64,000 bases of DNA from Streptomyces sp. NBC_00443 (GCF_036014175.1 NZ_CP107917.1:4216001-4280000), one strand, 5' to 3'; positions 52,427 to 63,991 are shown, counted from the stretch's first letter. The notes: generated from the sequence alone by a model not told the origin. Translations and numbers: made by a program.

Positions 52427-52771
52427 TCAGACTCCTTCCGTGACGTCGGCGGCGGCCCGGTCCCCCGCGTAGCGGGCGAGCTCCCGGTAGATCTCGAAGG
52501 GCCGGTCCCGGCCGGTGTCGCGCAGCGGCCGCAGCGGGGCGGTCTGGTCCTTGTGGGCGGCGCCGCTCTCCCATGCGGTGAACGCCTCCCAGTCCGACCA
52601 GCGGCTGACCACCACGTAGGAGCGCGGGTCGCCGAGGGCGTGCAGCAGTTTGTTGCCGAGCAGGCCGGCGGTGCCCGCCATCCGGCGGCTGGCCTCGTGG
52701 TAGGCGGGCAGTACCCGGTCCGGGTCGTCGCTCAGGTGGTAGAGCACCACCTCGATGGCACCGCCGGTCAC
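52427..52771 (-). CDS. Small dimeric alpha/beta-barrel (ABM-like) protein 2
   Basis: A 114-residue protein with GTG start overlapping the preceding stop (GTGA). The VVSRWSDWEAFTAWESGAAH strand-helix segment and the N-terminal EVVLYHLSDDP place it among antibiotic-biosynthesis-monooxygenase-like ferredoxin folds. Such proteins catalyse cofactor-free oxygenation of anthrone-type aromatics or act as cyclases. Confidence 0.8.
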   Translation of the reverse strand: MTGGAIEVVLYHLSDDPDRVLPAYHEASRRMAGTAGLLGNKLLHALGDPRSYVVVSRWSDWEAFTAWESGAAHKDQTAPLRPLRDTGRDRPFEIYRELARYAGDRAAADVTEGV

Positions 52772-53094
52772 GATGCGGCGCCGGACAGGGCGGCGACCAC
52801 CTGCATGGTCGTCATGGAGCCGCCGGAGCGGTACGGGTGCAGCTTCTGACGGTGTTCCAGATGCCGGTCGCTGGTCTCGAACTCGCGGAACAGCGGCTCG
52901 TTCATCCAGTCGCTGACGATGTAGTAGACGCCGTCCTCCTCGGTGCTGCGGGACAGCCACTGGCCGAGGTTGGCGGGGTGGGTGGTGACCGAGTCGCCGA
53001 CCTCGAGCCACACCTTCTCGAAGTCGGTCTCCATGCCGGGCTTGATCTGCATCCGCAGCATGACCCGGAAGACCTTCTCGGCGGGTCCGGGCAT
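52768..53094 (-). CDS. Small dimeric alpha/beta-barrel (ABM-like) protein 1
   Basis: A 108-residue protein: VFRVMLRMQIKPGMETDFEK, then YYIVSDWMNEPLFREFETSD, the second half of the ABM fold with a conserved tryptophan. ATG at 53094, one base after the ketoreductase stop (53096). Paired with the following ABM-like gene; they may form a heterodimer or act in sequence. Cyclase or monooxygenase roles are both plausible. Confidence 0.8.
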   Translation of the reverse strand: MPGPAEKVFRVMLRMQIKPGMETDFEKVWLEVGDSVTTHPANLGQWLSRSTEEDGVYYIVSDWMNEPLFREFETSDRHLEHRQKLHPYRSGGSMTTMQVVAALSGAAS

Positions 53095-53095
53095 G

Positions 53096-53845
53096 TCAGA
53101 TCCCCCCGTCGACGTTGAGGGTCTCACCGGTGATGTACGCGGCGGCGTCGGAGAGCAGGAACAGCACCGGGCCCGCGAGTTCCTCGACGGTGCCGAGGCG
53201 GGCGAGCGCTGTCTTGCGGGAGTAGGTGGCCCGCAGTCCGTCGGCGCGGTCGGCGGGCATGGTGGCGAAGGCCTCGGTCTCGATGACGCCGGGGGCGACC
53301 ACGTTGACCCTGATGCCCTGCGGGCCGAGTTCCTTGGCGAGTGAGCGGGTCAGCCCGATCATGGCGGCCTTGGCGGCGGTGTAGTGGGCACGCAGCGGGA
53401 TGCCCGCGGCGGCTCCGCGCGAGCCGATGTTGACCACCGAGGAGCCGCCGCCGAGCAGCGGCAGCGCCTGCTGGATGATCCGGTAGGCGGCCGTGAGGTT
53501 GGTGTCGAGGATCCGCGCCCACTCGTCGGCGGGCAGGTCCGCGAACGGGATGTGGCTGATCACGCCCGCGTTGTTGACGATCCCGTCGAGCCGTCCGTAG
53601 CGGTCCTTGGCCTCGCCGACGAGGCGGTCGACCTCGGCGGTGTCGCCGACGTCCGCGCGGATCACGTGGTGGTCGCCGGCCGTCTCCTTCAGCGCGGCGG
53701 TCAGGCTGTCGACGGCCTCGCTCTCCTGCCGGTAGCAGGTGAGGACGTCGGCGCCGGCTTGGGCAGCGGCGAGGACGATGCCCCGCCCGATGCCGCGGCT
53801 GCCGCCGGTGACGAGGAGTTTCCTGCCGTGCAGTGCGAGTTCCAT
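53096..53845 (-). CDS. Stand-alone ketoreductase (SDR)
   Basis: A 249-residue classical SDR of the FabG/aromatic-PKS ketoreductase type. Residues 13-20 hold [12 protein letters not shown] is at ~90, and the catalytic S-Y-K is in VNIGSRG and HYTAAKAAM; TGETLNVDGGI closes the protein. It probably reduces a ketone of the poly-beta-keto chain or a later intermediate with NADPH. It is very like the C-terminal half of the next gene's product, as if one arose from the other. Confidence 0.92.
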   Translation of the reverse strand: MELALHGRKLLVTGGSRGIGRGIVLAAAQAGADVLTCYRQESEAVDSLTAALKETAGDHHVIRADVGDTAEVDRLVGEAKDRYGRLDGIVNNAGVISHIPFADLPADEWARILDTNLTAAYRIIQQALPLLGGGSSVVNIGSRGAAAGIPLRAHYTAAKAAMIGLTRSLAKELGPQGIRVNVVAPGVIETEAFATMPADRADGLRATYSRKTALARLGTVEELAGPVLFLLSDAAAYITGETLNVDGGI

Positions 53846-53873
53846 GGGATTCCCTCCGTGGCTGGGCCGCGGC

Positions 53874-55333
<1,460 letters not shown>

Positions 55334-55371
55334 GGGGAGCCGCCTTTCGTACGTCGTGGGTGGTGGGCCGG

Positions 55372-56640
55372 TCACTTGGTGCGGGCGTCGCGGTCGCCGG
55401 CGCCGAGGACCAGGGCGGAGGTGAAGCCGCCGTGGCCGCGGGCCAGGACCAGGGCGGTGCGCGGGTCGGTCTGGCGGGGGCGGTCGAGGACGAGGTCGAT
55501 CTCGCAGCCGGGGGCCGTCCGGCCGAGCCCCGCGGTGTGCGGGACGACACCGGCGCTCAGGGCGAGCAGCGCGGTCGCCACGTCCAGCGCGGCGCCGCCC
55601 GCGTACAGGCGCCCGGTGAGGGTCTTCGGCGCGGTCACCGGTACGCCGCCGGGGCCGAAGACCTCGGTGATGGCGCGGGCCTCGGCGAGGTCCTCGGCGG
55701 GCGTGCCGGAGGCGTCGGCGAAGACCACGTCGATGTCACCCGGGGCGAGCCCGGCGTCGGCGAGGGCCCGCCGGACGACGGACACCAGCACGGAGTGCCG
55801 CGCGGTGGTGCCGTCCGCCGTGGGGTCGAACCCGGCTGCGTAGCCCCGCAGTTCGCCGTACGCCGGGACCCCGCGGGCGCGTGCCGCCTCGGCGTTCTCG
55901 ACGACAAGGATGGCGCCGCCCTCGCCCGGGACGAAGCCGGACGCGGCCGCGTCGAAGGGCAGGTAGGCGCGGGCGGGATCGTCCTCGGTGGACAGTCGCC
56001 CGGTGGACAGCTGCGCCACCAGGCCGTACGGGCACAGCGAGGCGTCGGTGCCGCCGCTGAGCACGAGCCGGGAGCCGGTGTCCAGCAGCCGCCGGGACTG
56101 GCCGAGGGCGTCGAGGCCGCCGGCCTGCTCACCGCAGATGACCCCGCAGGGGCCGCGCATGCCGTGCCGGATGGAGACCTGGCCGGTGGTGGCCGCGTAG
56201 AACCAGGCGATGGACTGGTAGGCGCCGACCCAGGAGGAGCCCTTCTGGTAGAGGTTCTCCATCTCGTGCTGTCCGAACTCGGTGCCGCCCGAGGAACTGG
56301 CGGTCACCACCGCCATCTCGTACTCCGGCAGGGTCGCCGGGTCGGCGGCGGCGTCCGCGAGGGCGTCCTCGGCGGCGGCCAGCGCGAAGTGGGTGAAGCG
56401 GTCGGTCTGCGGGACGAGCCGTCCCGGCACCTGTTCACCGGCGCGGAATCCGGGGACCTCGCCCGCCACTTGGACGGGGTAGCCGGTCGGGTCGAAGCGG
56501 GTGATCCGGCCGAGGCCGCTCTTGCCCGCGAGCACCGACTCCCAGTGCCGGGCGGCGCCGATCCCGGTGGGCGCGACCACGCCGAGCCCGGTGACCACGG
56601 ACCGGCCGCGGCGGCCGGGGCGTATGCCGGAGGCGCTCAT
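55372..56640 (-). CDS. Type II PKS chain-length factor (KS-beta)
   Basis: A 422-residue KS-like protein. The active cysteine of KS-alpha is replaced by glutamine ([11 protein letters not shown], Gln172), the marker of chain-length factors. The rest of the thiolase fold is intact ([30 protein letters not shown]). It forms the heterodimer with KS-alpha that fixes chain length. ATG overlaps the KS-alpha stop (ATGA). Confidence 0.96.
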   Translation of the reverse strand: MSASGIRPGRRGRSVVTGLGVVAPTGIGAARHWESVLAGKSGLGRITRFDPTGYPVQVAGEVPGFRAGEQVPGRLVPQTDRFTHFALAAAEDALADAAADPATLPEYEMAVVTASSSGGTEFGQHEMENLYQKGSSWVGAYQSIAWFYAATTGQVSIRHGMRGPCGVICGEQAGGLDALGQSRRLLDTGSRLVLSGGTDASLCPYGLVAQLSTGRLSTEDDPARAYLPFDAAASGFVPGEGGAILVVENAEAARARGVPAYGELRGYAAGFDPTADGTTARHSVLVSVVRRALADAGLAPGDIDVVFADASGTPAEDLAEARAITEVFGPGGVPVTAPKTLTGRLYAGGAALDVATALLALSAGVVPHTAGLGRTAPGCEIDLVLDRPRQTDPRTALVLARGHGGFTSALVLGAGDRDARTK

Positions 56641-57923
56641 GCCGCCTCCCCGTAGCCAGGCGCGGGCCGGCCCAGGACCATCGCCGTCTGGAAGCCGCCG
56701 AATCCGCTGCCCACACTGAGCACCCGGTCCATACGGTGCTCACGAGCCGTCACCGGCACATAGTCGAGGTCGCACTCGGGGTCGGGCGTGGACAGGTTGG
56801 CCGTCGGCGGTACGACCTGGTGGCGCAGGGCCAGGGCGCAGGCGGCGATCTCCAGGGAGCCGATGGCGCCGAGCGAGTGCCCGATCATCGACTTGATGGA
56901 GCTGACCGGCACCTCGTAGGCCCGCTGTCCGAGACTGCGCTTGAACGCGGCGGTCTCGTGCCGGTCGTTCTGCTTGGTGCCGGAGCCGTGCGCGTTGATG
57001 TAGTCGATGGCGCCGGGGTCGAGCCGTGCCCGGTCCATCGCGACCCGGACGGCCTCGGCCATCTCCCGGCCGTCGGGCTTGAGTCCGGTCATGTGGAAGG
57101 CGTTGCTGCGGCCGGCGAAACCGAGGATCTCGGCGTACACGGTGGCGCCGCGGCGCCTGGCCGACTCCAGCTCCTCGATCACCATGACGGCGGAGCCCTC
57201 GCCCAGGACGAAGCCGTCGCGCTGTCCGTCGAAGGGCCGGGAGGCGTGCTCGGGGTCGTCGTTGTTGGCGGTGGTGGCCTTGATTGCGTCGAAGCAGGCG
57301 GAAGTGATCGGCGACAGCGGGGCGTCGGTGGCGCCGGCGAGCACGATGTCGGCCGTGCCCTCCTCGATCAGCTGGACGCCGTGTCCGATGGCGTCCAGTC
57401 CCGAGGTGCAGCCGGTGGAGATCAGCGCGACCGGCCCCTCGGCGCCGGCCTGCCGGGCCACCTCGACGGCGAGGGTGCTGGGCACCATGTAGCCGTACAG
57501 GTGGGGAACGCCGTAGCTGTGGTCGACCAGCCAGTCGCGGCCGCCGTCGGAGAGGACGGCGTACTCCTCCTCCAGGCCCATGGTGCAGCCGACGGCGCTG
57601 CCGATGCTCACGGCGACCCGTTCCGGGTCGGCGCCGGGCAGTTCGACGCCGCTGTCCGCGACGGCCTCGCGGGCGGCGACGACCGCGAACTGGCCGGCCC
57701 GGTCCATCCGGCGGACCTCCTGCGGGGTGAGTCCGGCGGCGAGCGGGTCGAAGTCGCACTCGGCGGCGACCTGGGAGCGGAACCCGGCCGGGTCGAACAG
57801 GCTGATGCGGCGGGTGGCGGTGCGGCCGGCGGTGAGCAGGTCCCAGTAGGCGTCCCGGCCGATCCCGCCGGGCGCGACGGCGCCCACCCCGGTGATCACC
57901 GCGCGTCGGTGCGGCGCTGTCAT
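56637..57923 (-). CDS. Type II PKS ketosynthase alpha
   Basis: A 428-residue condensing enzyme. The nucleophile is Cys172 in [12 protein letters not shown], and the two histidines are in [14 protein letters not shown] and [15 protein letters not shown]. It performs chain elongation with malonyl-ACP. The core text ([28 protein letters not shown]-like loop) resembles KS-alpha of spore pigments and pentangular polyphenols more than actinorhodin-type, by my reading. ATG overlaps the cupin stop (ATGA). Confidence 0.96.
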   Translation of the reverse strand: MTAPHRRAVITGVGAVAPGGIGRDAYWDLLTAGRTATRRISLFDPAGFRSQVAAECDFDPLAAGLTPQEVRRMDRAGQFAVVAAREAVADSGVELPGADPERVAVSIGSAVGCTMGLEEEYAVLSDGGRDWLVDHSYGVPHLYGYMVPSTLAVEVARQAGAEGPVALISTGCTSGLDAIGHGVQLIEEGTADIVLAGATDAPLSPITSACFDAIKATTANNDDPEHASRPFDGQRDGFVLGEGSAVMVIEELESARRRGATVYAEILGFAGRSNAFHMTGLKPDGREMAEAVRVAMDRARLDPGAIDYINAHGSGTKQNDRHETAAFKRSLGQRAYEVPVSSIKSMIGHSLGAIGSLEIAACALALRHQVVPPTANLSTPDPECDLDYVPVTAREHRMDRVLSVGSGFGGFQTAMVLGRPAPGYGEAA

Positions 57924-58351
57924 CGGGCCGCTCCCACGTCGGGGTTGCCCGCGGACGCGTCGAGCGGCTGTTCCGTGTCGACGTGGCCCAGTTCGGGGCG
58001 CGGCGCGAGCGGGGAGAGGTGGAAGACCGCCTCGGCCGGCACGGACCCGGTGTTGACCAGGCGGTGACGCACCCCGATGGGCACCAGCAGCGAGTCGCCG
58101 GGGCCGAGTTCGACCGGGGTTCCGCCGTCCAGCGTCATCTCCAGCCGTCCCTGGATCACATGCAGGAACTCCTCGGAGTACGGGTGGTAGTGCTCGGTGA
58201 CGTGGTGGCCAGGGGCCAGTCGCAGCACTCCGCCGAAGCCGGAGGTGCAGCCCACGGTCTTCGGGCTGAGGGTGACGCGGATGTCGCCGCCGCGCTTGGT
58301 GTTGGCGGCGACCTCGTTCGCGCAGACCTTGGTGGTGGCGGGGGCGCTCAT
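57920..58351 (-). CDS. Cupin protein of the polyketide cluster
   Basis: A 143-residue cupin: motif 1 [20 protein letters not shown] with the H-x-H...E metal ligands, and motif 2 [20 protein letters not shown]. The gene order TcmI-type cyclase, cupin, KS, CLF, ACP, aromatase resembles whiE, where a cupin (ORFII) stands before the KS. Role unknown; possibly a cyclisation or oxidation helper. ATG overlaps the next stop upstream. Confidence 0.9.
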   Translation of the reverse strand: MSAPATTKVCANEVAANTKRGGDIRVTLSPKTVGCTSGFGGVLRLAPGHHVTEHYHPYSEEFLHVIQGRLEMTLDGGTPVELGPGDSLLVPIGVRHRLVNTGSVPAEAVFHLSPLAPRPELGHVDTEQPLDASAGNPDVGAAR

Positions 58352-58719
58352 CGGGCACCGCCCAGGTTCGCCGAGCGCGGAGCGCTGGTCTGCGGGCCCT
58401 GCTGGGGCGTCCAGGAGTAGAAGGGGACGGCCATGGCGTCCTTGGGCTCGCGCCAATTGGGGTCGTAGGGCGAGATGAACTGGCCGAGCCGGGTGTTGAT
58501 CTCCTCGTAGAGCGGGTGGCTGCGCGCCTTGTACAGGTTCGGCGCGATGTCCTGTTCGGCCTCCACCAGATGGAAGTACAGGTTGTGGAACGCGAACAGC
58601 GTCCGCCTCGACACCCCCACCAGATGCGGCAGTTCGGTGCTGTCCGAATCGGCGAAGACCTGCGCGACGCCCTCGGCGTCGGCGAGGTCCATCCTCGCCA
58701 CGATCAGCGTTCGGTGCAC
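58348..58719 (-). CDS. TcmI-type polyketide cyclase
   Basis: A 123-residue dimeric alpha/beta-barrel cyclase: [60 protein letters not shown] and a proline-rich end ([11 protein letters not shown]). This family (TcmI, WhiE-ORFVII, PdmK/PdmL) closes later rings. The GTG at 58719 follows GGGAGG. It is the first gene of the PKS operon. Its promoter lies within the ~115 bases up to the terminator of the regulator. Confidence 0.92.
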   Translation of the reverse strand: MHRTLIVARMDLADAEGVAQVFADSDSTELPHLVGVSRRTLFAFHNLYFHLVEAEQDIAPNLYKARSHPLYEEINTRLGQFISPYDPNWREPKDAMAVPFYSWTPQQGPQTSAPRSANLGGAR

Positions 58720-58767
58720 GATGTCCTCCCGGCTTGTCGGTTCTGTGTTCACCCTGGTCGGCGGAGG

Positions 58768-58782
58768 TCGAGACGCTCTCGA
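58768..58782. promoter_or_regulatory. Palindrome in the PKS operon promoter region
   Basis: TCGAGA and TCTCGA around CGC, a perfect dyad 49 bases before the GTG at 58719. Candidate operator; SARP regulators usually use direct repeats, so another regulator is likely. Confidence 0.5.
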
Positions 58783-58835
58783 GGGCGCCTGGAGAACCGC
58801 TGACGGCCTCGGTGCGGCGGGCAGGAGACAGCACA

Positions 58836-58868
58836 ACGGCCCGCCGCACGTGGGGTGCGGCGGGCCGT
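58836..58868 (-). terminator. Terminator after the AfsR/SARP regulator gene
   Basis: Perfect 14-bp stem with a 5-base loop, beginning 13 bases past the stop at 58881. Separates regulator and PKS transcripts. Confidence 0.82.
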
Positions 58869-58880
58869 GGAAAGGTCGTG

Positions 58881-60830
58881 CTACCGGCGGACGTCGGCCT
58901 TCATCAGGGTGACGCCGGCAGAGCTGCCGCCGACGGCACCGCCCCCGGCCGACCGCCCGTTCGGTACGCAGCCCATCGAGGTGCCCCGCAGCAGGAGGAT
59001 CAGGGCCTGCCGGGTGAGTCGGGGCACGGAGTACAGCAGCTCGCCGTCCGATGTCAGGTGTTCCTGGACGAGGTGGACGTCGACGAGGTAATCGAGGAGC
59101 GTCTCGGCGTCACCGATGCCGGGACCCAGCCGTGCCACCACCTCGGTGAGGCTCCAGTGGGGGCGCTCACGCTGGAGCAGCAGGTGCAGCAACTGCTGGG
59201 AGCGGGCTGGTAGATGCCGGTGACTGGCGGCCACCGTGGTCATCAACGACTGAGTTCCGGCAGGGAGTTCGAGCAGCATCCGGTGGTTGCCGCGCAGTCG
59301 TAACGCCAGCCGGGCCGCGGACCAGCCGGGCCGGGCGGTGAGCCGGCCGGCCACCGCCCTGATCGCCAGCGGGAGTCCCTCGCAGATCCCTATCAGCTCC
59401 TGCACCGCCGTGGGGTCCTCCTGCCGCGAGCGCTCCCCGGCGACCCGGTCGTAGAGCTGGAGGGACTCCTCGGGGGACAGGGCGGGGAGAACGATCTTGC
59501 GGCCGGTGGAGAGGCTGTCCGCCCGGTAGCGGTTGGTGGCGATCACCGCGCAGCCGGAGCCGCCGGGCAGGACGGCACGGATCTGGGAGGCGGTGAGCGC
59601 GTCGTCGACCACGACCAGCACCCGGCGGTCGGCGGTCCAGGTGCGGAAGAGCCGGCTGAGCTCGTCGAGCCCGGCGGGCTGTGTCCGGCGCTGGATGCCG
59701 CAGGCGGTGAGACAGGCCGACAGCACGTCGACGAGTTGTTGGGAGCCCTCGCCGACGGCGGACAGGTCGATGAAGAGCTGTCCATCGGGAAAGCGCGGGC
59801 GCAGTCGGTGCGCGGCACGCACGGCGAACGCGCTCTTGCCGACGCCGGGCGGGCCGTGCACCTCCACGATCCGCATTCCGGTGCTGGGCCGGTCGGCACC
59901 CAGGAACGTCTCCAGCTGGTCGAGTTCCCGTTCCCGTCCGACGAAGTCGCCCACGTCGGCGGGGAGCTGGGCCGGGCCCGGCACGGGTCGGCGGACGCCG
60001 GGCCCGGTTTCGGTCTTGACCGGGGCCGGCCCCCTGAGGTGGCCGCGGTCCGCGAGCACCTCCTGGTGGAGCCGCTGCAGCTGCGCCGAGGGTTCCAGTC
60101 CGAGTTCCTCGACGAGATGGCTGCGCAGGGTCCGGAAGGTGTTGAGGGCGTCCGGGCGGCGGCCGCAGCGGTGCAGGGCCCGCATCAGCTGTCCGGCGAA
60201 CGCCTCGTGGGTGGGGTGGGCACGGAAGGCTTCGGACAGCTCGTCCAGCACGGCGTGGTGACGGCCGAGTTCGAGCTCCAGGGAGAAGCGTTGCTCCTGG
60301 ACGCTCTTACGGCGTTCCTCCAGCTGGGTCGACCAGGCCGACAGCCGCCGTCCGGTGCTGACGTCGACCAGGGCTCCGCCGTGCCACAGGGAAAGAGCCG
60401 ACTTGAGGGTGCGGGCCGCCGCCTCCTCCCCCGCGCCGGTGCGGAGCTGGGCCATGCCCTGTTCGGTGAGCTGGTCGAAGCGGTAGGCGTCCACCGACTG
60501 CTTGTCGTCCAGGCGCAGTTCGTACCCGCCCACTCGGGTCAGGATGGCGGGGCAGCCGCGCGGTGGGCGGGATCCGAAAGGCGCGCCGTGCTGTTCGGTG
60601 GCCAACAGCAGCCTGCGGCGCAGTTGATAAATGTAGGTTTGCAAGGTGGTCAGCGCGCTGAGCGGTGGGTGGTCCTCCCACAGCTCCTCGCACAGCTGGT
60701 CCACGCTGACCAGCGAGTTGGCATTGAGCACCAGCAGGGCCAGCACTTGACGCAGCTTGGGGGCCGACGGTGTGACGTCCTCCCCGTTCCTGCGTATTCG
60801 CATAGAGCCCAGCAGACCGATCTCTATCAC
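58881..60830 (-). CDS. AfsR/SARP-type pathway regulator with NB-ARC domain
   Basis: A 649-residue regulator. Residues ~1-95 are an OmpR-like winged helix (EIGLLGSMRIRRNGEDVTPS, LQTYIYQLRRRLL), ~100-250 the bacterial transcriptional activator domain (VDAYRFDQLTEQGMAQLRTG, TFRTLRSHLVEELGLEPSAQ), and ~290-600 an NB-ARC ATPase (GPPGVGKSAFAVRAAHRLRP, VLVVVDDALTASQIRAVLPG). No TPR tail follows. AfsR-like proteins activate antibiotic clusters by binding heptameric direct repeats. The GTG at 60830 has GGGGGA upstream; an ATG at 60884 is the longer option. Confidence 0.92.
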   Translation of the reverse strand: MIEIGLLGSMRIRRNGEDVTPSAPKLRQVLALLVLNANSLVSVDQLCEELWEDHPPLSALTTLQTYIYQLRRRLLLATEQHGAPFGSRPPRGCPAILTRVGGYELRLDDKQSVDAYRFDQLTEQGMAQLRTGAGEEAAARTLKSALSLWHGGALVDVSTGRRLSAWSTQLEERRKSVQEQRFSLELELGRHHAVLDELSEAFRAHPTHEAFAGQLMRALHRCGRRPDALNTFRTLRSHLVEELGLEPSAQLQRLHQEVLADRGHLRGPAPVKTETGPGVRRPVPGPAQLPADVGDFVGRERELDQLETFLGADRPSTGMRIVEVHGPPGVGKSAFAVRAAHRLRPRFPDGQLFIDLSAVGEGSQQLVDVLSACLTACGIQRRTQPAGLDELSRLFRTWTADRRVLVVVDDALTASQIRAVLPGGSGCAVIATNRYRADSLSTGRKIVLPALSPEESLQLYDRVAGERSRQEDPTAVQELIGICEGLPLAIRAVAGRLTARPGWSAARLALRLRGNHRMLLELPAGTQSLMTTVAASHRHLPARSQQLLHLLLQRERPHWSLTEVVARLGPGIGDAETLLDYLVDVHLVQEHLTSDGELLYSVPRLTRQALILLLRGTSMGCVPNGRSAGGGAVGGSSAGVTLMKADVRR

Positions 60831-61145
60831 TGAATTCCCCCTGAGTGTGCCGCCATTGTGGGCTGGCGGCCATCGTCTGTTCACCTTCCTGCGTCATTTA
60901 TTTCGAAGCGAAACATTCTCTACGGGCGAGTCTCCAAAAATTGCCTCGCCTTTGCCCGGGAAGGCGATTTCACCGGAAGAGAAGTTGAATCCAGAAAAAA
61001 CCCCGCGACCACCGGTTGTGGCATATCGAGTTCCACTCCGGTCGAATGCCGCATCGCCTGTTCCTCGCCTTGCCCGCATCATATGCCTAAGGGCACATGA
61101 ATGACAAGATGCACACTTATGTGGGTGGTGCAGCGTCCGACACCC
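60831..61145. other. Regulator promoter region
   Basis: About 315 bases between the regulator start and the asparagine-synthetase stop, distinctly AT-rich around 60,890-61,010. No gene; the place for the regulator promoter. Confidence 0.5.
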
Positions 61146-63015
61146 TCACAGACTCAGCTCGACCCGGTACTCCGCCAGCCACGTGTTCAGCTGCAGCACC
61201 ATCTCCATGCTCGCCCGCTCCACCCACGCGAAGGCACCGCTGGGGGCCGCCGCCGCACCCAGCGCCACCCGGGTCGCCTCGGCGTCCAGCAGCGGGGCGA
61301 CCGGTGCCGCCCGGTCCGCGGCCACGTCCCCGAAGCGGTGGCGCACGAACTCGCCGTACGCCGCCTCCTGCACGGTCGGATAGGCGCTCTTGGGCCGGTT
61401 GAGCACCGGCTCCGGCAGCAGATCGGCGACGGCGGCCCGCAGCAGGCTCTTCTCCTGGCCGTTCACCCGCTTCAGCTCGGCCGGCACGTTGTAGACGTAC
61501 TCCACCAGCGCCCGGTCGCAGAACGGCGGGCGCAACTGCACCCCGTGCGCCATGCTCATCCGGTCGGCCCGGTCCAGATGGGTCGGGGCCCACCGGGTCA
61601 GCGCCAGATAGGTGACCTCGCGCGCCCTGCGCTCGGCGGAGCTCTCCCCGGCGACCTGCGGGACCTCGGTGAGCGCGTCGCGGTAGTGCTGGTCGGCGTA
61701 CTCCATGAAGTCCAGCTCCTTGCGCAGCGTACGGTCCACCAACGAGCAGCCCAGCCCGCCCGCGGCGGCGTCGTGCCCCCGCTCGAAGGAGACCCACGGG
61801 AAGGTGGTGGAGTTGCTGTGCGCCGGGTCGTACGCCCAGAAGTAGCCGTTGAACACCTCGTCGGCGGTCTCCCCGGAGAGCACGGCCGTGATCCCGGCGC
61901 CGCGCAGCGCCTCGAAGAACAGCAGCAGCGAGACGTCCATGTCGCCGAGCGGCGAGGGCGCGTCCTGGCTGCGCAGGGCGGCGGCGTGGGTCCGCGGGTC
62001 GGCGAGCGCCCCGGTCTCCAGCAGGATTTCGGTGTGCTCGGTGCCGATGTGCTCCGCCGCGAGGGCCGCGTAGGGGGCGTCGGGGGTGGCGCGCATGGTC
62101 GGGTGCGGCTCGAAGTTCTCCGCGTAGCCGGTGAAGTTCACCGAGAACGACCTGAGCCCGCCCCCGCCGCACGCCGCTCCCGGGACGCGAGCGCGGTCAG
62201 CGCGCTGGAGTCGATCCCGCCCGAGAGCATCGCGCCGACCGGCACGTCCGCGCGCAGATGCGTCGCCACCGCCTCCGACAGCAGCCGGCGCACGGTGGCG
62301 ACGGTGGTCTCCAGGCTGTCGGTGTGCGGGCGGGCGGGCAGCGACCAGTAACGCCGGTGGCCGGTGCCCGGCGCCCGCACGGTCATCGCGTGGCCGGGCA
62401 GCACCTCGCGGGTGCCCCGGAACACCCCGGTGCCCGGCTTGCGGCTGTGTGCGAACAGCTCCCGCAGTCCGTCGGCGTCGACCACCGGCCGTACCGCCGG
62501 ATGCGCCAGCAGCGCCTTGGGCTCGGAGCCGAAGACCACCCCGGAGGGGTCAGGAAGTAGCACAGCGGCTTCACCCCCAACCGGTCGCGGACCAGCAGCA
62601 GTTCCTGCCGCCGTACGTCCCACACGGCCAGGGCGAACAGGCCCTCCAGCCGCTCCGGGAACGCGGCGCCCCACTCCAGATAGGCGTGCAGCGCCACCTC
62701 CGCGTCGCCGCCCGAGGTGAACCGGTGCCCCTTGGCGGCCAGTTCACGGCGCAGCTCCACGTGGTTGGTGATACTCCCGTCCAGGGTCAGCACGGCCACC
62801 GGGCTTCCGGACTCCGACTCCACGAGGGCCGGCTGGTCCGCGTGCTCGGGGTCGAGCAGGGCGAGCCGGCGGTGGGCCAGCGCGGCATGCCCCTCGATCC
62901 ACTCACCGAAGCCGTCGGGGCCGCGGTGCGCGAGCGCCGCCGTCATCGCCCGTACGGTGGGCGCCTCCGGTGTCAGGTCCCGCTCGAAGTCCACCCAGCC
63001 GGCGATTGCGCTCAT
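61146..63015 (-). pseudogene. Asparagine-synthetase-like amidotransferase with two frameshifts
   Basis: Three consecutive frames add up to one ~620-residue AsnB-type enzyme. From ATG 63015: the glutaminase domain (MSAIAGWVDFERD; the catalytic Cys2 is replaced by Ser, so ammonia rather than glutamine may be used), to DRLGVKPLCYF near 62,550. Second frame: GVVFGSEPKALLAHPAV to the ATP motif VPVGAMLSGGIDSSALTAL. Third frame from about 62,160: VNFTGYAENFEPHP to the stop at 61146 with LSGETADEVFNGYF. Both shifts are single missing bases in G/C runs, so sequencing error is a real option. Homologues in pentangular pathways (FdmV, XanA types) form amides. Confidence 0.85.
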
Positions 63016-63545
63016 CGTGGTGTCCTCTCGTTCGCTGCGTCTGATGTGGGTGCGCCGTTCTCGTCCGGGACGCGGGTGACATGGGTGACCTCCACCAGGG
63101 AGAGCCCATGCCGGGCGACGGCCTCCCGGAACTCGTCGAGTCCGGGCGTCCCTTCGCCGCGCACGGCGATGCCGAGCCGGCGTGGGGCCGCGTCTCCGTA
63201 GCGGCGGTACAGCTCCAGATAGCCGCGCGCGGTGTGGTCCGCGTCGTCGACCAGGGCGAACCGCACCGGTCGCCGCTGCCCGCGCCAGGTCAGCTCGCCC
63301 GCCGAGCCGCCCGCGAAGTTGTGCCGCCAGCCGCTGCCGGTCGCCACCACCAGCGCGCCACCGAGGGTGTGCACCCCGGCGGGCACGGTGTACGGCCGCC
63401 TGCTGCGCCGTCCCGTGAAGTGCAGCAGCGCGAGCCGCTCGGCCACCGGACCGGGCTCGGGGCGGGACAGCAGCTCCCGCATCCGGACGTCGGCCGCGTC
63501 CCGCTCCGCCCCCTGCGGCAGATCGCGTACGACGACGGGGGTCAC
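63012..63545 (-). CDS. Split-barrel flavin/F420-type oxidoreductase
   Basis: A 177-residue protein resembling the DDN/F420H2-dependent quinone-reductase group: LALLHFTGRRSRRPYTVPAG, ALVVATGSGWRHNFAGGSAG (the WxxN-type loop), RRPVRFALVDDADHTARGYL. A likely reductive tailoring step on a quinone or carbonyl. Its stop overlaps the asparagine-synthetase start (ATGA), so they are one operon. Cofactor choice (F420 or FMN) cannot be told. Confidence 0.75.
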   Translation of the reverse strand: MTPVVVRDLPQGAERDAADVRMRELLSRPEPGPVAERLALLHFTGRRSRRPYTVPAGVHTLGGALVVATGSGWRHNFAGGSAGELTWRGQRRPVRFALVDDADHTARGYLELYRRYGDAAPRRLGIAVRGEGTPGLDEFREAVARHGLSLVEVTHVTRVPDENGAPTSDAANERTPR

Positions 63546-63991
63546 GACAGCACCACCGCGGCGGCCGTCAGCGCACAGCCCGCGATCGCGAGGCAGGTGC
63601 GCACCAGATGCCAGTCGCGCCAGGCCGGGCGGGGGTCCCGCCAGCCGGGGCCCAGGTCCTCGGGCCGGGTCCGCTTGACCGTCCGGTTGATCGGCACGTT
63701 CCGGGTCTGCGACACCACGGCAACCCCCGCCATACAGAGGGCGGCGGCCGCGAACAGCACCCGGGGGCCGCCCGACGCCTGTATCGCGAGCCCGACGTCC
63801 ACGGCCGTGGAGCCGGTGACGATGAACGGCATGATCCGGTCGTAGCGCCTGCCGAGCAGGATGTGCGTGGACACGTACCGCTCCGGGGTCATCGCGATCA
63901 GCGCGGGCATCACGCTCACCGCGACCGCGAAGAGCACCCCCGCCACCAGGCCGGTGCCCGTCAGCACCAGCACACTCAAAGCCTCCACCAC
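63542..63991 (-). CDS. DUF1772 / anthrone-oxygenase-like membrane protein
   Basis: A 149-residue or longer protein with four membrane helices (LSVLVLTGTGLVAGVLFAV, MPFIVTGSTAVDVGLAIQA, VLFAAAALCMAGVAVVSQT, LVRTCLAIAGCALTAAAVVL) and the motif VPINRTVKR (NVPIN...W type) with the conserved WRDWH before the last helix, as in DUF1772 and fungal anthrone oxygenases. Role: oxidation of an anthrone-type ring to a quinone, or transport. The frame is open to the window edge, so the start may lie beyond 64,000; the GTG at 63991 is provisional. Confidence 0.78.
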   Translation of the reverse strand: MVEALSVLVLTGTGLVAGVLFAVAVSVMPALIAMTPERYVSTHILLGRRYDRIMPFIVTGSTAVDVGLAIQASGGPRVLFAAAALCMAGVAVVSQTRNVPINRTVKRTRPEDLGPGWRDPRPAWRDWHLVRTCLAIAGCALTAAAVVLS

